A stretch of 64,000 nt of DNA from Pegea sp. RAD2-039 (taxonomy: Eukaryota > Chordata > Thaliacea > Salpida > Salpidae). This document shows, piece after piece, positions 31,671 to 44,080 of this stretch. Each line of letters begins with the position of its first letter. Position 1 is the stretch's first letter. The translations under genes and the position numbers were made by a program. The notes under the pieces were generated by a model, which had not been told where the DNA came from, searched no databases, and saw only the letters and a list, made by a program, of their open reading frames with translations. The stretch is taken from the NCBI GenBank assembly GCA_034620365.1, contig JAQGEQ010000081.1, positions 248,001 to 312,000 on the forward strand. Direction: 5' to 3'.

Positions 31671-32849
31671 TAATCAATATTACCAATTAGAAATATGGTT
31701 ACAATTCTATAGTTTTAATTTTAAACATTTTCCAGCTCAACTTGGTTTTCAATTTCTGGATAATAATTTTTACTGGCGAAAATTTAATTAGTTGACAACG
31801 CACTTATTAGATTATGTACAAAAATAAACTTTATAGTTTCTCATCTTTTTTTGGTTCCCTTAAACAAAAAATTGTTTCTAAAGGATGAAAAATGTTCAGT
31901 TGTAAGCTGACAACTGTAACTGTTGTCTGTTTTGACTTATATAGTTTCTTGAACAATAAAATGATTTGATTATATATCTACATATATATGTATATTATAG
32001 AAACTGATTCAAACATTAAATTATATACTTCCCATTCTTTTCATATGCTTAAATCAAAAACACTTTTGACGCTTACAATGCATTAATGACAGAAGTTTTT
32101 CATGAAAATTGTAATAATATTATTAATCTGTTTTTATTAGTTTAATAAATTTGTGGAAATATATTTTTGGTATGTAGTAGATTAATAAGAATCAGTTTAT
32201 TTGTCAGTAATAAGATTGTCAGTACAAAAGTAGGCTGTTAAATAGTTAAAAACTAATTCTCTAATGGCTAGTGCCACATTTTACCATCAATTGTATTTAA
32301 GATTTAATTTATTTGTCAATAATAAGACTGTCAGTAAAAAAATAAGGAATTAAACAGTCTAAAATTATTTCATTAAGAGCTAAGTGCCACATTTAGTATC
32401 GAATCATACTAAAGAAAAAAATTCTGGTCTTAAAATGGTTGGTCAGAATGAGAAATCGAATTTAAAAATATATAGTTTTACCAACAGCGACAGCTAGCGG
32501 ATGTTGTGATTTACAAATAACTTGTTTGATTTTTAAGAAGCAAAAAAAGATTAAACTAAACCAAAAACAAACAACTCGCTTGATTTTGTTATTACTGAAC
32601 TTTTGTAGAGAAAATCAAATCATCCTTTAAATTATTTGCTGATATTTTATGTTAAATTAAATCGATTAAAATAATTTTCAACACGTAGTAGATTTAACCT
32701 TTTGCCAATTTCTTCAATAGTTCCTTTTTAATTTAAAATACATATTTAGTCAGCAAAATTTATATTTTAGAATAGTTAGTGAGTAAACAAAAGTTGAAAC
32801 TAGCCAAGGGCTTTGAGCTCTTGAAAATTTATTTATAACGATTTCAAGG

Positions 32850-33000
32850 TTTTACCAGTTTACACCAAAAACAGTAGATTATAAGAAGCTTACAAATAGC
32901 TTTATACTGAACGAAAGTGATTAGGTACAACGGTCTGATTCGGTTGATTGACTAAATATCATATTAATTTGAAGTTGAATGAATTTCAACAAAACTGCAA
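32850..33000 (-). repeat. Reverse cassette G6
   Basis: Palindrome GTTGAAATTCATTCAAC, TTATAATCTACTG, core TGTTTTTGGTGTAAAC. Confidence 0.58.
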
Positions 33001-33822
33001 TCAATATTACCAAGCAGTGTATCAACTACTACCTTTTAACTTGCATAAGGTTTCCTGGTATAATTTTCAAACGCAAAAAATAGGTTGTTATCGTTTATAA
33101 AAGAAATTAGACCATACTTGACTTTTTAAAGCTTAGATTAACTCTCTATGGGATTTTTTAAACCGAAAATCGATTTTGTAAAAGTAACTATAGATTAAGA
33201 ATTGAAAAAAAATTAACGTGTTAGCGATTGGTTTTGATTATAAGTAGCTTCCTTAGCTGTTTTGAAATTTTTATTATTAGTTAATATATTATTAGAAGAT
33301 ATTTTAAATGAAATTGCTTGTTTCTAAGTTTAAAATGATTATCATTGAGGTTTAATTTTTCATGACCTTATCAACTTTTTTTCAGAAGTTAGTTAGACTT
33401 ACTGTTATTTATAACCATTTGTATGACAATTAATTTTTTTATTATTAGTAAATTTATTTTTCTCAAGAAAATTCTTCAACATTACTATTTGTAACTTAAT
33501 TGTCTGAAAAGTATTCATAAAATAATCAAATCTTTCTCATTTTTCCACCAAATGAGCTTAATTGTTAATTTATAAACATTTATTTATTATTATGTTTGTT
33601 TGGATCAACATTACTTAGACGTAGTCGTTAATCAAGAGGAAAATATTTTTTAAATGCAAACATTAATCCAATATTTAATAAAAATTTCAATATTCGGCAT
33701 TATCTTAATTTAATTAACATAAAATAGAGCGGAATTTACATATGATTCAAAATTCATTTCTGGAAAAGAATTTTAATCTTTTATTTTTAGAAAAAAATGA
33801 GATTTTGTAAACATAACTAAAT

Positions 33823-33893
33823 CTACCTCGGTGGGAATCCAACCTGCCCCTGCAGCTTGGTAGGCGAAAAATCTACCACTGAGCCACAAATGC
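33823..33893 (-). mobile_element. tRNA-derived element (SINE head or tRNA-Gly-like pseudogene)
   Basis: The minus strand starts GCATTTGTGGCTCAGTGG and has a perfect A box (TGGCTCAGTGG) and a B box with one mismatch (GGTTGGATTCC), spaced as in a tRNA. The 5' end resembles tRNA-Gly, but the 3' end (CACCGAGGTAG) cannot pair with the 5' acceptor strand and the anticodon stem is weak. It is therefore not a working tRNA. It interrupts a module whose intact copies are at 17330 and 60880. No clear target-site duplication or A-tail is visible. Confidence 0.7.
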
Positions 33894-34200
33894 TGTAGAA
33901 TGACAAAACTTTTTAATAGTACAAATTATATCAGAACTTTGTTCATAAACAAACAAATCAAGCAAAAAATTTGTTAAATTTGTAGAATTATTGTAACTTG
34001 TATTATTTATCTGTGATAGAACTATTTATTTCAGTTAGTTAATTAATCACTATTTTAATAAATTAATAATTTTATAAAATCTGATTTTTTTAATTTAAAG
34101 AAAAATCAGATGATCAAAAATTGTTTTTCGAACGTGGTTTCAAAGCATTTTTTAAGAATTCTTTTCAAAATTCAAGAACAGCAATTTTTTATTCTTTAAG
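33894..34200. other. Non-module A+T-rich stretch
   Basis: Apart from the hairpin at 34079-34111 and a short GATCAAAAATTGTTTTTCGAA word shared with 20518, I see nothing in it. Confidence 0.5.
34079..34111. repeat. Perfect 11-bp stem hairpin
   Basis: ATCTGATTTTT and AAAAATCAGAT flank an 11-base A+T loop, in unique DNA next to the tRNA-derived element. Confidence 0.8.
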
Positions 34201-34299
34201 TTTTATTTAAGTTGAAAAAATAAACATAAACAAATACCGAAAGAAAGACAATTCAGAAAGACAAGAACCAGACAGCAAGCACAAAAAGACAATTACTTC

Positions 34300-34400
34300 A
34301 CTCATCTCAAACCTTCTATATAAAGTGGTCTCAATCTTATGTTTGTGGTGCTCAAAAAGATAGCTTAAAAATTTTATTAAGTAATTTTTAAAGACAATCA
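34300..34400 (+). repeat. Half cassette B8, box and core only
   Basis: CTATATAAAGTGGTCTCAAT and ATGTTTGTGGTGCTCAA without the upstream hairpin. The AAAGACAATTCAGAAAGAC module precedes it. Confidence 0.65.
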
Positions 34401-34639
34401 GAAAACTTTTCAAAGCATTTTCAATAATGATAGTAATAATAACATTTCTTATATATTTCTATGCATTTGATGTTTATAATGATAAAATTGTATAATTTGT
34501 AAACTTTATTTACTGAATTAATATTCTAATAAGTTTACACTTTCAGTAAACTATGTAGAAAATATTTTTCATTTTTCGCAGTTCAGAAAAATAACCAGCA
34601 AAAAATTTTAGAATAAAAAACTATTATAAGATTTCAATA

Positions 34640-34875
34640 ATCTAGATCCTTAGCAACTTCAAGCGTTTTGTAGCTTGATATGTTCGCTTATGTTTCTACT
34701 TTTATTAGAAAAACAATTTATATAAATTATAAGTTGGAACCATGTTCAACCTCAAAATAATAATTAATCATAATAATAATTACAATACCCAAATATAATG
34801 TAAAAATTCGTTATACTCATGTTATATATTATTGCATTTTAATCTAAGGTTTGTGAGTTAAAATTTTAACATGTT
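34640..34875 (+). repeat. Cassette C3
   Basis: CATGTTCAACCTC, GTTATATATTATTGC and AAGGTTTGTGAGTTAAAA. Confidence 0.65.
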
Positions 34876-34944
34876 TACTTACTGCAAAACTTGGTAAACC
34901 TTTTAATTTTGAAATTATGCAATTTTTGCAAGATATTATTATTC

Positions 34945-35840
34945 AAAGAAAGTTTCTTATTTATTCATTATATATTTTAAAATAGAATTGTCATAATTGT
35001 AAGTTGAAACAGAGAAAGGTAAATCTCATGAGAACATAAGACAAAAATAAGTTTTATATAAATGACAAAATTATTTTTCTTGATTTGTTTTGAATTATTT
35101 TTCTTGATTTGTTTTGAATTATTTTCACTAAAAATGCTTTGTACAGTTGTGAACTGCGATATAGTCTTAAATACATTGCAATAGTGTTTATTCGAGATAA
35201 GGATTTTTTTAATTTTATTTTCATTATAATCAACTTATTTTGATAATTTAATAAATCTGCATAGTATTACACGTATAGTACTCAATAAACAAAATTTATG
35301 TAAACTTTCTGATGTTACAGTTTAATACAGCAGCAGTCTAAAAAAATATTTCTTTACTTTTATTTTGCTTTTTTTTGATATTAAAATATATATTATATCT
35401 GATTGATGTTTAGCGACTTTTTTAAACAAAATTTTTAGGTTAATTTTCTAGATAGAAAAGTTTAGCACTAAAAAATAAGAAATTAATTTTTTTAATAATT
35501 TTCCAAATCAAGTTGTTATCAATTTGTAGATTATATTTTTACTAGCTAAAATCAAATAAATTTGCAAGATCTAGTGAATTTGTTAAATTATCAACAAAAG
35601 TAAACTTTGAAGGTAAATTACAAGGATTCTAAAATTTTTTTTTGGATTTCTTAAAAAAACAATTTTCTAACGGAAGAAAAAAAAATAGTTTAAAACTGAC
35701 AAATATAACTGTTGTTTGTTTTGACTTATATAGCTTTTTTATTAGAAAATGATTTATTCTTCATGGAAACTTATCTACAAAAGTAAATTTTTCTTTGTAT
35801 TTTTTTCTTATGTTCAAAATTAAAAACAATCTTAAAGCAC
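34945..35840 (+). repeat. Duplication with 61285-62590, copy 1
   Basis: Shared words include TTATTTATTCATTATATATT, GTTGTGAACTGC and the D motif at 35693. It holds a local tandem copy of TTTTCTTGATTTGTTTTGAA (35085-35130). Confidence 0.85.
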
Positions 35841-35967
35841 ACAAATCATTAATGACAGAAGATTCCTATGACAATTGCAATAGTATTATTAATTTGTTTC
35901 AGAACTTTTTAAATTTTTGTTCAATTATATCTTTGACATGTAATTCATTAATAAGATATAATTTATC

Positions 35968-36050
35968 TGTCAGTAATACGATTGTCAGTACAAAAGTAAG
36001 CAGTTAAACAGTCTAAAATCAATTCTACAAGAGCTAAGTGCCACAGTTTA
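35968..36050 (+). repeat. Family E motif, paired TTGTCAGTA words and GTGCCACAGTTTAAT
   Basis: CTGTCAGTAATACGATTGTC repeats the word TGTCAGTA 15 bp apart, followed by AAACAGTCTAAAATC and AAGAGCTAAGTGCCACAG. More than 15 copies occur, for example near 3537, 10743, 12378, 15838, 31013, 32330, 39623, 50918, 54410, 59305 and 63050. Confidence 0.7.
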
Positions 36051-36539
36051 TTATTAAATCGTACTAAAGAAAAATAATCTTGTTTTAAAATGGTTTTTCA
36101 GAATGAGAAATCAAATTAAAAAAAAATTTAGTACCAACAGCGACAGCCTGCGGATGTTGTGACTTAAAAGTAACTTGATTTATTTTTAACAAAATAAAGT
36201 AAACTAAACCTAAAAACAAACAACTTACTTGATTTTGTTATTAGCAAACATTTATGTAGAAAATAAAATCTACTATTAGGTTTTTTGCTGATATTTTATG
36301 TTGAATTAAATCTTATATAAATATTTTTCTATACGCAGTAGGTGTAAAACTTCTATTTTTTCAATAATTTTTTTTAATTTTAAATGTGAACTTAGTTAGC
36401 AAAAATTATAATTTATAAAATTTAATAATTAAAAAAAGGTTGAAATTAGCCAAAGGCATGTATTTTTCAACATTAAAATCTTTTCTTTGATATCAAGATC
36501 GAAAATCTATTCGATTGATGTTTACCGACATTTTTAAAT

Positions 36540-36930
36540 AACAAGTTGACGGTTTGGTTTATACGTAAAAATCAATACCACTGATATTACTGAAAAGCAA
36601 TGTACGAAGTTTGGTTTTCAGAAAATACTGTAAAAAACAAATAGGGTGAAAGTTCCACAAGCTGTATGTTCAAGGTTTGGACTCGATAAACGTAATCGCT
36701 TACAACTATCACCTAAAAAGCTGTCACTCCTTTACACGGTACATTAAGAAGCGTCAATGACGTCATCTGGCGATAAAAAGTCACGTCATGGAGTTTTGCT
36801 GAAGACGGTGCCTTTTTCTGGAAACGCGTTTTGCGCTTTTAATTCCACCCGAAATCAGTCATCCAAATCGGTCATCTTGACGTCACAAAGAGCGACGATC
36901 GTTGCTTTCCTAATCAAATCAAAACCTTAA
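36540..36930. other. CRE-rich, G+C-richer island of unknown origin
   Basis: Three GACGTCA-type sites lie within about 150 bp (TGACGTCATCTGG, CACGTCATGG, TTGACGTCAC), along with ACGCGTTTTGCGC. The patch is richer in G+C than the surrounding modules and is not repeated elsewhere in the window. No open frame of note lies on either strand. It could be a regulatory element or the remnant of a mobile element. Confidence 0.45.
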
Positions 36931-37009
36931 ACGGATCTGTCAAATATTATTGAGTATTTAGTAAGAGGGATATCAGAAGCTCTGGTTTTCATTTGAAATT
37001 AAAATTATT

Positions 37010-37085
37010 ATGTAAACTTATTTCAATTGTATGATTGTCGGGTTAATACAAATAAAATTGTTTTCGCTAAAAGCGGAAAACATAT
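37010..37085 (+). repeat. Cassette A15, lower half only
   Basis: TGTATGATTGTCGGGTTAAT, then TTTTCGCTAAAAGCGGAAAA. No palindrome precedes it; the CRE-rich island lies upstream instead. Confidence 0.6.
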
Positions 37086-38000
37086 TTTTTGACTTTTAAA
37101 TTTCTCTTTTACATATACATTCTTTATTCAGATACAAAATATTTTTGATTGATAATTATCGAATTTTTAAATAAACATTTTATGGATTGTTTTCTTAACA
37201 ATATTCTTTTTAATTTAGTATTACAAACAAATATTACTTTTTACATACAGAATTTACTAAAAGAATTTATTTTCGTTAGTTTTTAAGTATAAATTAACCA
37301 CTATAATTCAATCTAAGAAAATAGCATGAATGAATAAGAACTTCATTTGTAAATATTTAATATAACTATAAATTCGTCTCTTTGATAATATTTATTGTTT
37401 ACTTTTAAACCTAAGTAATTTTTAGAAAATATTAGATTTTACTTCATAAACTTTATTAAACTTAAGCAAAATTGATTGTTTTGTGTAAGTAAAATGTTTT
37501 GATAAAAATAATAAAAATCTAACTAATGATTTTTGAGTTTTATGTTTCTATAGTAGAAAAAGATGACGCTAGACGTCGCTGAAGATAAATAATTTTGAAA
37601 TCCTTGCATTGCTTCAGGCTATGTTGTTGTAAGTGACATTTAATAACGTGAAATTTAAGGTTTACTTTCAAACTTTGTTAAAATTTTGAATAACTATGTT
37701 TAAATTGAAAACAATACTGACTTAGCAAGTAACTCTTCGTATCAAACAAAATTAAAAATTGTATAGGAAATTATTTCTTTTATTTTAACTTTAAAGTAAA
37801 TTAAAACTTTTTAACATACATTTTTATGGAATAAAAAACTAACAAACTATCTACTATTTTACTTTGGCAGATCCTACCGTTTGAAAAAATTTTAATTTTC
37901 GTTTTATCTGAGTTTATTTAAAAATATAAAGGAATAATTTCCATAAAAATTAGAAAAATCTTAAATAAGGTAATCAAAATTATCAAAATATTCAACAAAA
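37086..38000. other. Mostly unique A+T-rich stretch
   Basis: It has weak similarity to the start of the TTTCGCTAAAAGCGG module, then unique sequence. A small patch with GACGCTAGACGTCGC lies at about 37564-37580. No gene seen. Confidence 0.5.
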
Positions 38001-38039
38001 AAATTAAGAATGAAATAAAATATTATAATATTTTTATAA

Positions 38040-38270
38040 TCTAGATCCTTAACAACTTCAAGTGTTTTGTAGCTTTATATGTTTGCTTTTGTTTCTACTT
38101 TTATCAGAAAAAGAATTTATATAATTTATAAGTTGAAACTTGTTCAACCTCAAAATAACAATAATCGATAATGATAGTAAGAATACCCAAATATCAGGTA
38201 AAATTTTTTTATACTCATCTTATATATTATCGCATTTTAATCTAATGTTTGTGAGTTAAAGTTTTAAAAT
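38040..38270 (+). repeat. Cassette C4
   Basis: GTTGAAACTTGTTCAACCTC, CTTATATATTATCGC and AATGTTTGTGAGTTAAAG. It has the TGTTTGTG core of families A and B. Confidence 0.65.
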
Positions 38271-38414
38271 GTCTACTTACTGCAAAATTTGGTAAATCTA
38301 TTGATTTTAAAATTATGCGATATATACAAGATTTTATTAACCAAAAATTCCTTATTTTTCTTACTACAGTCCTATTAATTTTTTATTTTAGTTGCATTGT
38401 GAAATTTGAAAAAA

Positions 38415-38780
38415 TTGTTATTTCAAAATGTATTCTATTTCTAGTAAGAAAATTATTTTTGCATTTAAAAAAAAATACATGAAAAAAAATCTTAAATTTA
38501 TAATTATAATTAAAGAATTCATGTTTATGTAATATAAAATTCAAGGAGACGTCATTATCCAGTATTTACGCTGATTTTTACATTTTATTTGAACTAAAAT
38601 CGTTCATAGTAGTTTTCATGGGTTTTCATTAGAATGTAGCGTTTCTAGTTTTTGTTTGCAATATAAACAACTTACTTCGATAAATTGAAGAAATCTACTC
38701 TTTTGTTTTACAAAAGTAAACAAATATTAACTAATTACAAACTTTTGGAATGGAAACTTATTTATGTAATAAATTGATTG
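38415..38780 (+). repeat. Duplication with 48838-49170, copy 1
   Basis: Both copies carry GACGTCATTATCCA and GAATGTAGCGTTTCTAG (family I). The two copies are flanked by different modules on both sides. Confidence 0.85.
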
Positions 38781-39589
38781 AGCAATATTTCATAAAGCTG
38801 TTAAAATATTGTTTGATAAATCAATAACAGTATGGTAACTTCTGACTAGTTTTTCTTAGATGTAAATAAGAAGTTAAATTTGAAAATTGTTTATAATAGG
38901 AAAAAAAATTTAGTTGAAAATTGACAGATAGAACTTTTGTCTATTTTGACTTATATAGCTTCTTGAATGGGAAATAATTTGTTTATCATACAAACTGATG
39001 TAAACAATAAACGTTTCTCTTGATTTTCATTTCTTTTGTTTTAATCTAAAACAATTTGAAAGAACACAAATCATTAATGACAGACGCTGTTGAAGACAGG
39101 CAAAATAATGTTATTATTTCCTTTTATATACTTTATCAAAATATTCTAATTGCAACAGTTTGTTATCAAATTTTATATAGGAAAATTATGTCTGTTTAAA
39201 AATGACTTACCAGTATAAGAAGTCAAATGAAGGATAGCTAATTTAACGTAAAGTCAACAGCAACAAATAGCGACTGTTTAAGTTCTCAAATAATTTGATA
39301 GAAGTTGAAACAAAATTTATTAAACTAAAATGACAACAACCAACTCGTTTTGTTTTGTTGTTAACAAACATTTGTATAGAAAATCTAATCAACTTAAGCT
39401 AGTAGATGATTTGCTGCTATGTAAATTATAGCGATTAAAATGATTTTCCACACGCAAAAGGAGTAACAATTTGCTAACTTCTTTAATAAACTGTTTTAAA
39501 TTTAACATCTAGACTTACGATAAGATAAGAAATTAAATAATTTTAGTTTACATAAATGATCTTATATATGATTTAAGTTAGCAAATTTA

Positions 39590-40805
39590 GCATTGTAATT
39601 TGTTAACAAGATTTAATTCATTTGTCAGTAATACAATTGTCAGTACAAAAGTAGGCAGCAACTGTAAAGCAGCAACTTTAGTCTGTTTTTACTTTGATAT
39701 TTCAGAATAAGAAATTGAATAAAAAAGAAGATAAAATAAAATGCCAACAGCGACAGCTGGCGGATGTTGTAAATAATTTGTTCGAATAAAATGTTAGAAA
39801 TAAAATAAATTAAACTAAGCCAATGACAAACAACTCGTTTCTTGAAAATTGTTCTGTTGACTTATTTCAGTACAATATTATTAGGGTTACCGCAAATGAA
39901 AATTGATTTTACTAAAAGCAGAAAATATATGTTTCTAACTTTAATTTTTCTTTTATTTAATATCAAAATAAAAAATATATTTGATCGATGATTGAATAAC
40001 AAAAATTCTTGATTTTCTATTTCGAAATTTTAGTTTTTACTAGCAAAATTGAAAAATATTTTTATATTTCATTTATAGTGCATTTGTTGAATTATCTACA
40101 AAAGGTACACTTTAAAGGTAAACAATATATATTGTAAAACTGTTTTTGTTTGATTTCAAAACAAAAACCTGTTTTTAGTAATAGAAATAATTAATCAAAA
40201 ATTTACATTTAAAGAATTTATCTATTTTGACTTTATATAACTTCTTGAATGAGAAATGATTCTCAAATTTCATAGAAAGTGATCTAAAAAGTAACAGTTT
40301 TCTTCTAAATTATTTCCTATGTTAAAATAAAAAAATTGCCGAAATAATTTATAACAGAAGCTGTTCATGACAAACACAATGATATTAGTAATTTTATTTT
40401 CTAAACTTTATTAGAATTATAAATCTATATTTTTGAATTGGAATACATTAATAAGATATAATTTATATGTCAATGATACCAGTGTCAGTTAAACAGTCTA
40501 AATTCAAATCTCTAATAGCTAAGTGCCACAGTTTAATAACAAATTGTATTTAAAAAAATATTATTGTTTTGAAATGATTTTTCAAAATAATTTTTCTGGT
40601 CGACAATAATTTAGATGTTGCCGTTAATCAAAATGTAAATCTTTTTTAAATAAAGACTTCAACTTAAAATTAATAAAATTTTTCTGGAAAAGAGTTTTTA
40701 AACTTTTATTTTTATAAAATATTAGATTGTTTTTAAATATAGATAAAATAAATAGATTTGCTTAAAAATTCGGCTAAAATGTTTTTCGACTAAATAAAAA
40801 ATATA
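39590..40805 (+). repeat. 1.3-kb segmental duplication, copy 2
   Basis: This is the partner of 5220-6520, with F copy 39743 and D copy 40198. It ends shortly before the coding relic region. Confidence 0.88.
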
Positions 40806-40999
40806 TTTTAGCATTTAGCTTATTTTGATAATTTTCTTTAAAATATTTACTCAAATTCTCTTACAAAAATGTTTAAATTTGATTAAGTAAGCGATTTGCA
40901 TATTACTTGTGATATTTTATTCTATCTGGATAAGAAAGTGATCTGAACTATAAAAGTGGCAAGACCATAGGTCCAGTATATAGATAAATTCTAACAAAC

Positions 41000-41504
41000 C
41001 GACTTCATCAAAACAAATTTGCCATTGACAATTCTGCAATAAAACTTGCTCTGGTGAAGATCTGCAAAAGTATGAAATAGTTGCTCTTTTGGTTTCATCT
41101 CACCTGTAGTGATGTAGGCAAGAAAATTTATGATATATTTGATCACAGCCTGATGGAGCAAATAAGATTTAAATGATCTCAATTGCAGATGTATATCCAC
41201 TCAATTGGTCCAAATTAATTCCGAAATTTGTAACGATAGACCAACGAAACAATTTCTAGTTTTTATATGTCAATTGATGGACTGGATACCTCTATAAAGA
41301 AAGTTGTCACATGGGTCTCAGTGGTTGGTGATTTCGATTCTTATAAAAATGCTAGCATGCTGTATTTTGTTGCCATGAAATACACCAAAAGTCACAAAAA
41401 ACTTACTTTCGACCGTGAAGACAGAAAAAACCAATGAAAAAAAATCATCAAAAATAAGGTCAATGAAACTGTGGAGAAGTTTAAAAATAAGTTAAGTCAT
41501 ATTT
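41000..41504 (+). pseudogene. Decayed coding relic of unknown family
   Basis: One plus-strand frame reads as protein-like over about 0.5 kb but is interrupted by several stops. The best stretch (41267-41437) is a 56-codon ORF containing VGDFDSYKNASMLYFVAM and YTKSHKKLTFDREDRKNQ, ending in a lysine-rich tail. Composition is unlike the flanking modules. I do not recognise the family. A host gene fragment or an old transposon remnant are both possible. Confidence 0.4.
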
Positions 41505-42440
41505 AATAAGTCGAAATTCTAGAATATTCAAGTCTTATTACCCAAGGCAATGTTTATAAATAATGCATTTAAAAATAAGTTTTCTGCATACTAATATCTT
41601 AAATGTTGCCTGAACAGATTCGATGTTTTTGACAATTTTTTCAATAAACTAAAAACCAAGAGGAAACTAATTAAATTAGGTTATATGTGATTAGAATTAA
41701 CTACATTAAAGCCTTAAAGGTTGACTTTTACCCCACATTTATTAGTAAAAAGTGTTTTTGTTACTTTAAAAAGCGACGTTTTTTCTTTAAAAATTTCATA
41801 TAGAATTTTATAATCTATTTCAAACAATAATCCGTAGTATAGCTCAATAAAATACTATCTGCTCCAAATTCTATTAAATTTTTCTTCCAAAATATTGTTA
41901 GAGATATCAAAAAAAATCTAGAAATATTAAATAGATACAGCAAACGAATTATTTAATTGTATTGATGATATAATTTAAAATATTACATTTTGTAAACACG
42001 TTTAAATGTAGGTTACACCTTATTACTACCACAGGTACTAAATCTATGAAGTTACTAACTTTGTAATACTTAATTATTTCTTAGTCAAAAAAAAATCAAA
42101 AGATCAAAAATATTTTGTGCATCACGGTATCAAAAGGATTAACTTAAAAATATTTTAAAACTTCAGCAACAACATTTTTTGACTAAATAGAAACACCTCT
42201 CATAAGCAATACAGAAAATTACAAGGTATGAAAGAATACTGTCTTTAATTATAATGTATGTTGAAAAGATAAATAAAAACATCCATCAAAAGAAAAACAA
42301 ATCAAAAAGACAACCACTAGACAACAACCACAAAAAGTCAATGGTTGGACTTTCCGCAATTGTTAAACTCATTACAAGCGACTTTATTGATAATTGATAA
42401 TCAACAATACCAACAACCAACTGAATAGTTTACTTTTCTT

Positions 42441-42562
42441 TTAACTGAAATTATCAGTTTCCAACATGAATAAGATCTAAAAAAAATTGACCGAAAAGTT
42501 CACAACTTTGATGGTAACAGGAAAAGTCAAGCCCTATAAATAAACCTGTTTTAGTCTCATGA
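42441..42562 (+). repeat. Cassette A7, core lost
   Basis: AACTGAAATTATCAGTTTCC and CTATAAATAAAC are present, but similarity stops inside TTTTAGTCTCATG, exactly where the core should begin. Unique DNA follows. Confidence 0.65.
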
Positions 42563-42565
42563 TTA

Positions 42566-43380
42566 ATGTAGTTTGCAAAATTGTTTTACAAAATCTCGTA
42601 AAAAGAAACAGACATGTTTGAACAAAATCTTATCTAAATTATTATTCTACACATGATATTAACGACCACTTAAATATTATGTTAAATATTTTTTATTTCT
42701 CTGAGTTTTCCACTAACGCTTGTTGTTTGAAGTATGACTTTTATATAATTAACTACACATGTCTTTGCTTTTCTATATCCATACAACAAATTGCAAAAAA
42801 AAAATTAATTTAACCGAAAATAAGTTTTACAACCTTTTTTATATTGTAGTAGTTTATAAATACATATAGAGATTTTAAGACTTTTCTAAATAAATATATT
42901 TAAAATAAAAACATTTAAGTAGTTGGTAGAAAGTGAAAAACATATTTTCTATTAACAGAAACCTAAAAATTTTGTTTAAACCACCAAATAATTTTCAGAT
43001 AAACATAAAAGAATATATAATTATTTATTTCTGTAAAATTTTCCCTTTATCGCCACTTAGAGGAATTATTACTATAATCTTACAATTTTAAAATTGTTAA
43101 CTTCTACAAATAACGTATGGATTATCATTACATATTTAGCTCTAATAACTTGTTTTTGGTTTTTTGGATACAATTTGGAAATGAAGACTTTTCAGCGCAG
43201 AAAGCTTTTAAGTAAACATATAAGAAGATTGTTTAAGATTAAGGAAGCATATTGATTGGAAATATCATCTGAATCATTTGGTGGTGAAACTAAAAAGACA
43301 ATGAAAACATCAAAAAAATTTAGAGTTAAAAATAATAAACTTTTTAATGATTGTAAAATTACATCATTTAAATTATTTTT
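42566..43380. other. Unique A+T-rich stretch between modules
   Basis: No gene is supported. A short plus-strand frame near 43178-43260 reads MKTFQRRKLLSKHIRRLFK, which only faintly recalls the second half of a C2H2 finger and has no Cys pair. Confidence 0.4.
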
Positions 43381-44080
43381 ATTACTTTAACAATAAACTT
43401 TTGTTTACAAAATCAAAAAAAATGAATATGTTATGTACTTCAACAAATGCGTTAGATGTTTATAAATTTTTAGATTTTCGCTAGAAAAAATTATAATCTA
43501 TAATTAAAAAACTAAGTTTACCAAGTTTTGGAAGATTTTTAAAATCAAAATAGAAAATTATAAACAATCTTAGAAAAATTTTTTTTTGTTCTATGGCGTT
43601 TTTGTTCAGAAAGCAAGCCATCAAATTTTATTTAAATTACTTGGTAAGTATCAATCAAATATATTTTGTTTTCTGATAATAAGTAATGGTCAAATTAAAG
43701 TTACAAAGTATGTTTTCGGCTTTTAGCGAAATCAATTTTATTTGTTTTAACCTCACAAACACCTAATTTAAATAAGATAATATATCAATTCTAATTTCCA
43801 ATGAGTATTTGCCCAAATTACTTTGATGAACGACGGTGAAATATTTTTGCTATGAGTGTCATACCTGATATAATTTTATTTTTGTTTTCCGACAACTCTA
43901 ATTACCGAAAGTGAAATTATTTTCTTCATTTAAAATTTATATATATATATATTCCTAATTGTTCTAAAATGGGAAGACAAACAAAATGTTGAATTCAAGA
44001 TGTATTTTGTTTTTAAAATGAATGTTATTTTTAACAGTTGTTAATAAAATTGTTAAGAAATTGATGAATTAAGGAACTTA
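43380..44080 (+). repeat. Duplication with 19440-20200, copy 2
   Basis: Same order and orientation as copy 1, including the inverted TTAACCTCACAAAC core at 43747-43760. About 90 bp holding the palindrome of the cassette are missing. Confidence 0.85.
43713..43790 (-). repeat. Cassette A14, inverted and partial
   Basis: Reverse GTGTTTGTGAGGTTAAAAC and GCTAAAAGCCGAAAAC. The palindrome is missing compared with A13. Confidence 0.6.

Larger units (their letters stand above)
30645..32670 (+). repeat. 2-kb segmental duplication, copy 2
   Basis: This is the partner of 3165-5220. The match ends at AAATCGATTAAA, after which this copy continues into the ACACGTAGTAGAT module while copy 1 jumps to another. 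Confidence 0.92.

Noticed and set aside
33823-33893. Functional tRNA-Gly gene
   Set aside because: The 3' part cannot form the acceptor stem, the anticodon stem is weak and the B box has a change at an invariant base.
40991-41200. 69-codon minus-strand ORF
   Set aside because: The plus strand has the better protein-like frame here; the minus ORF has no recognisable domain.
43178-43260. Possible second C2H2 finger fragment
   Set aside because: It lacks the Cys pair and has only a loose R-x-x-L-x-x-H spacing, so chance is likely.
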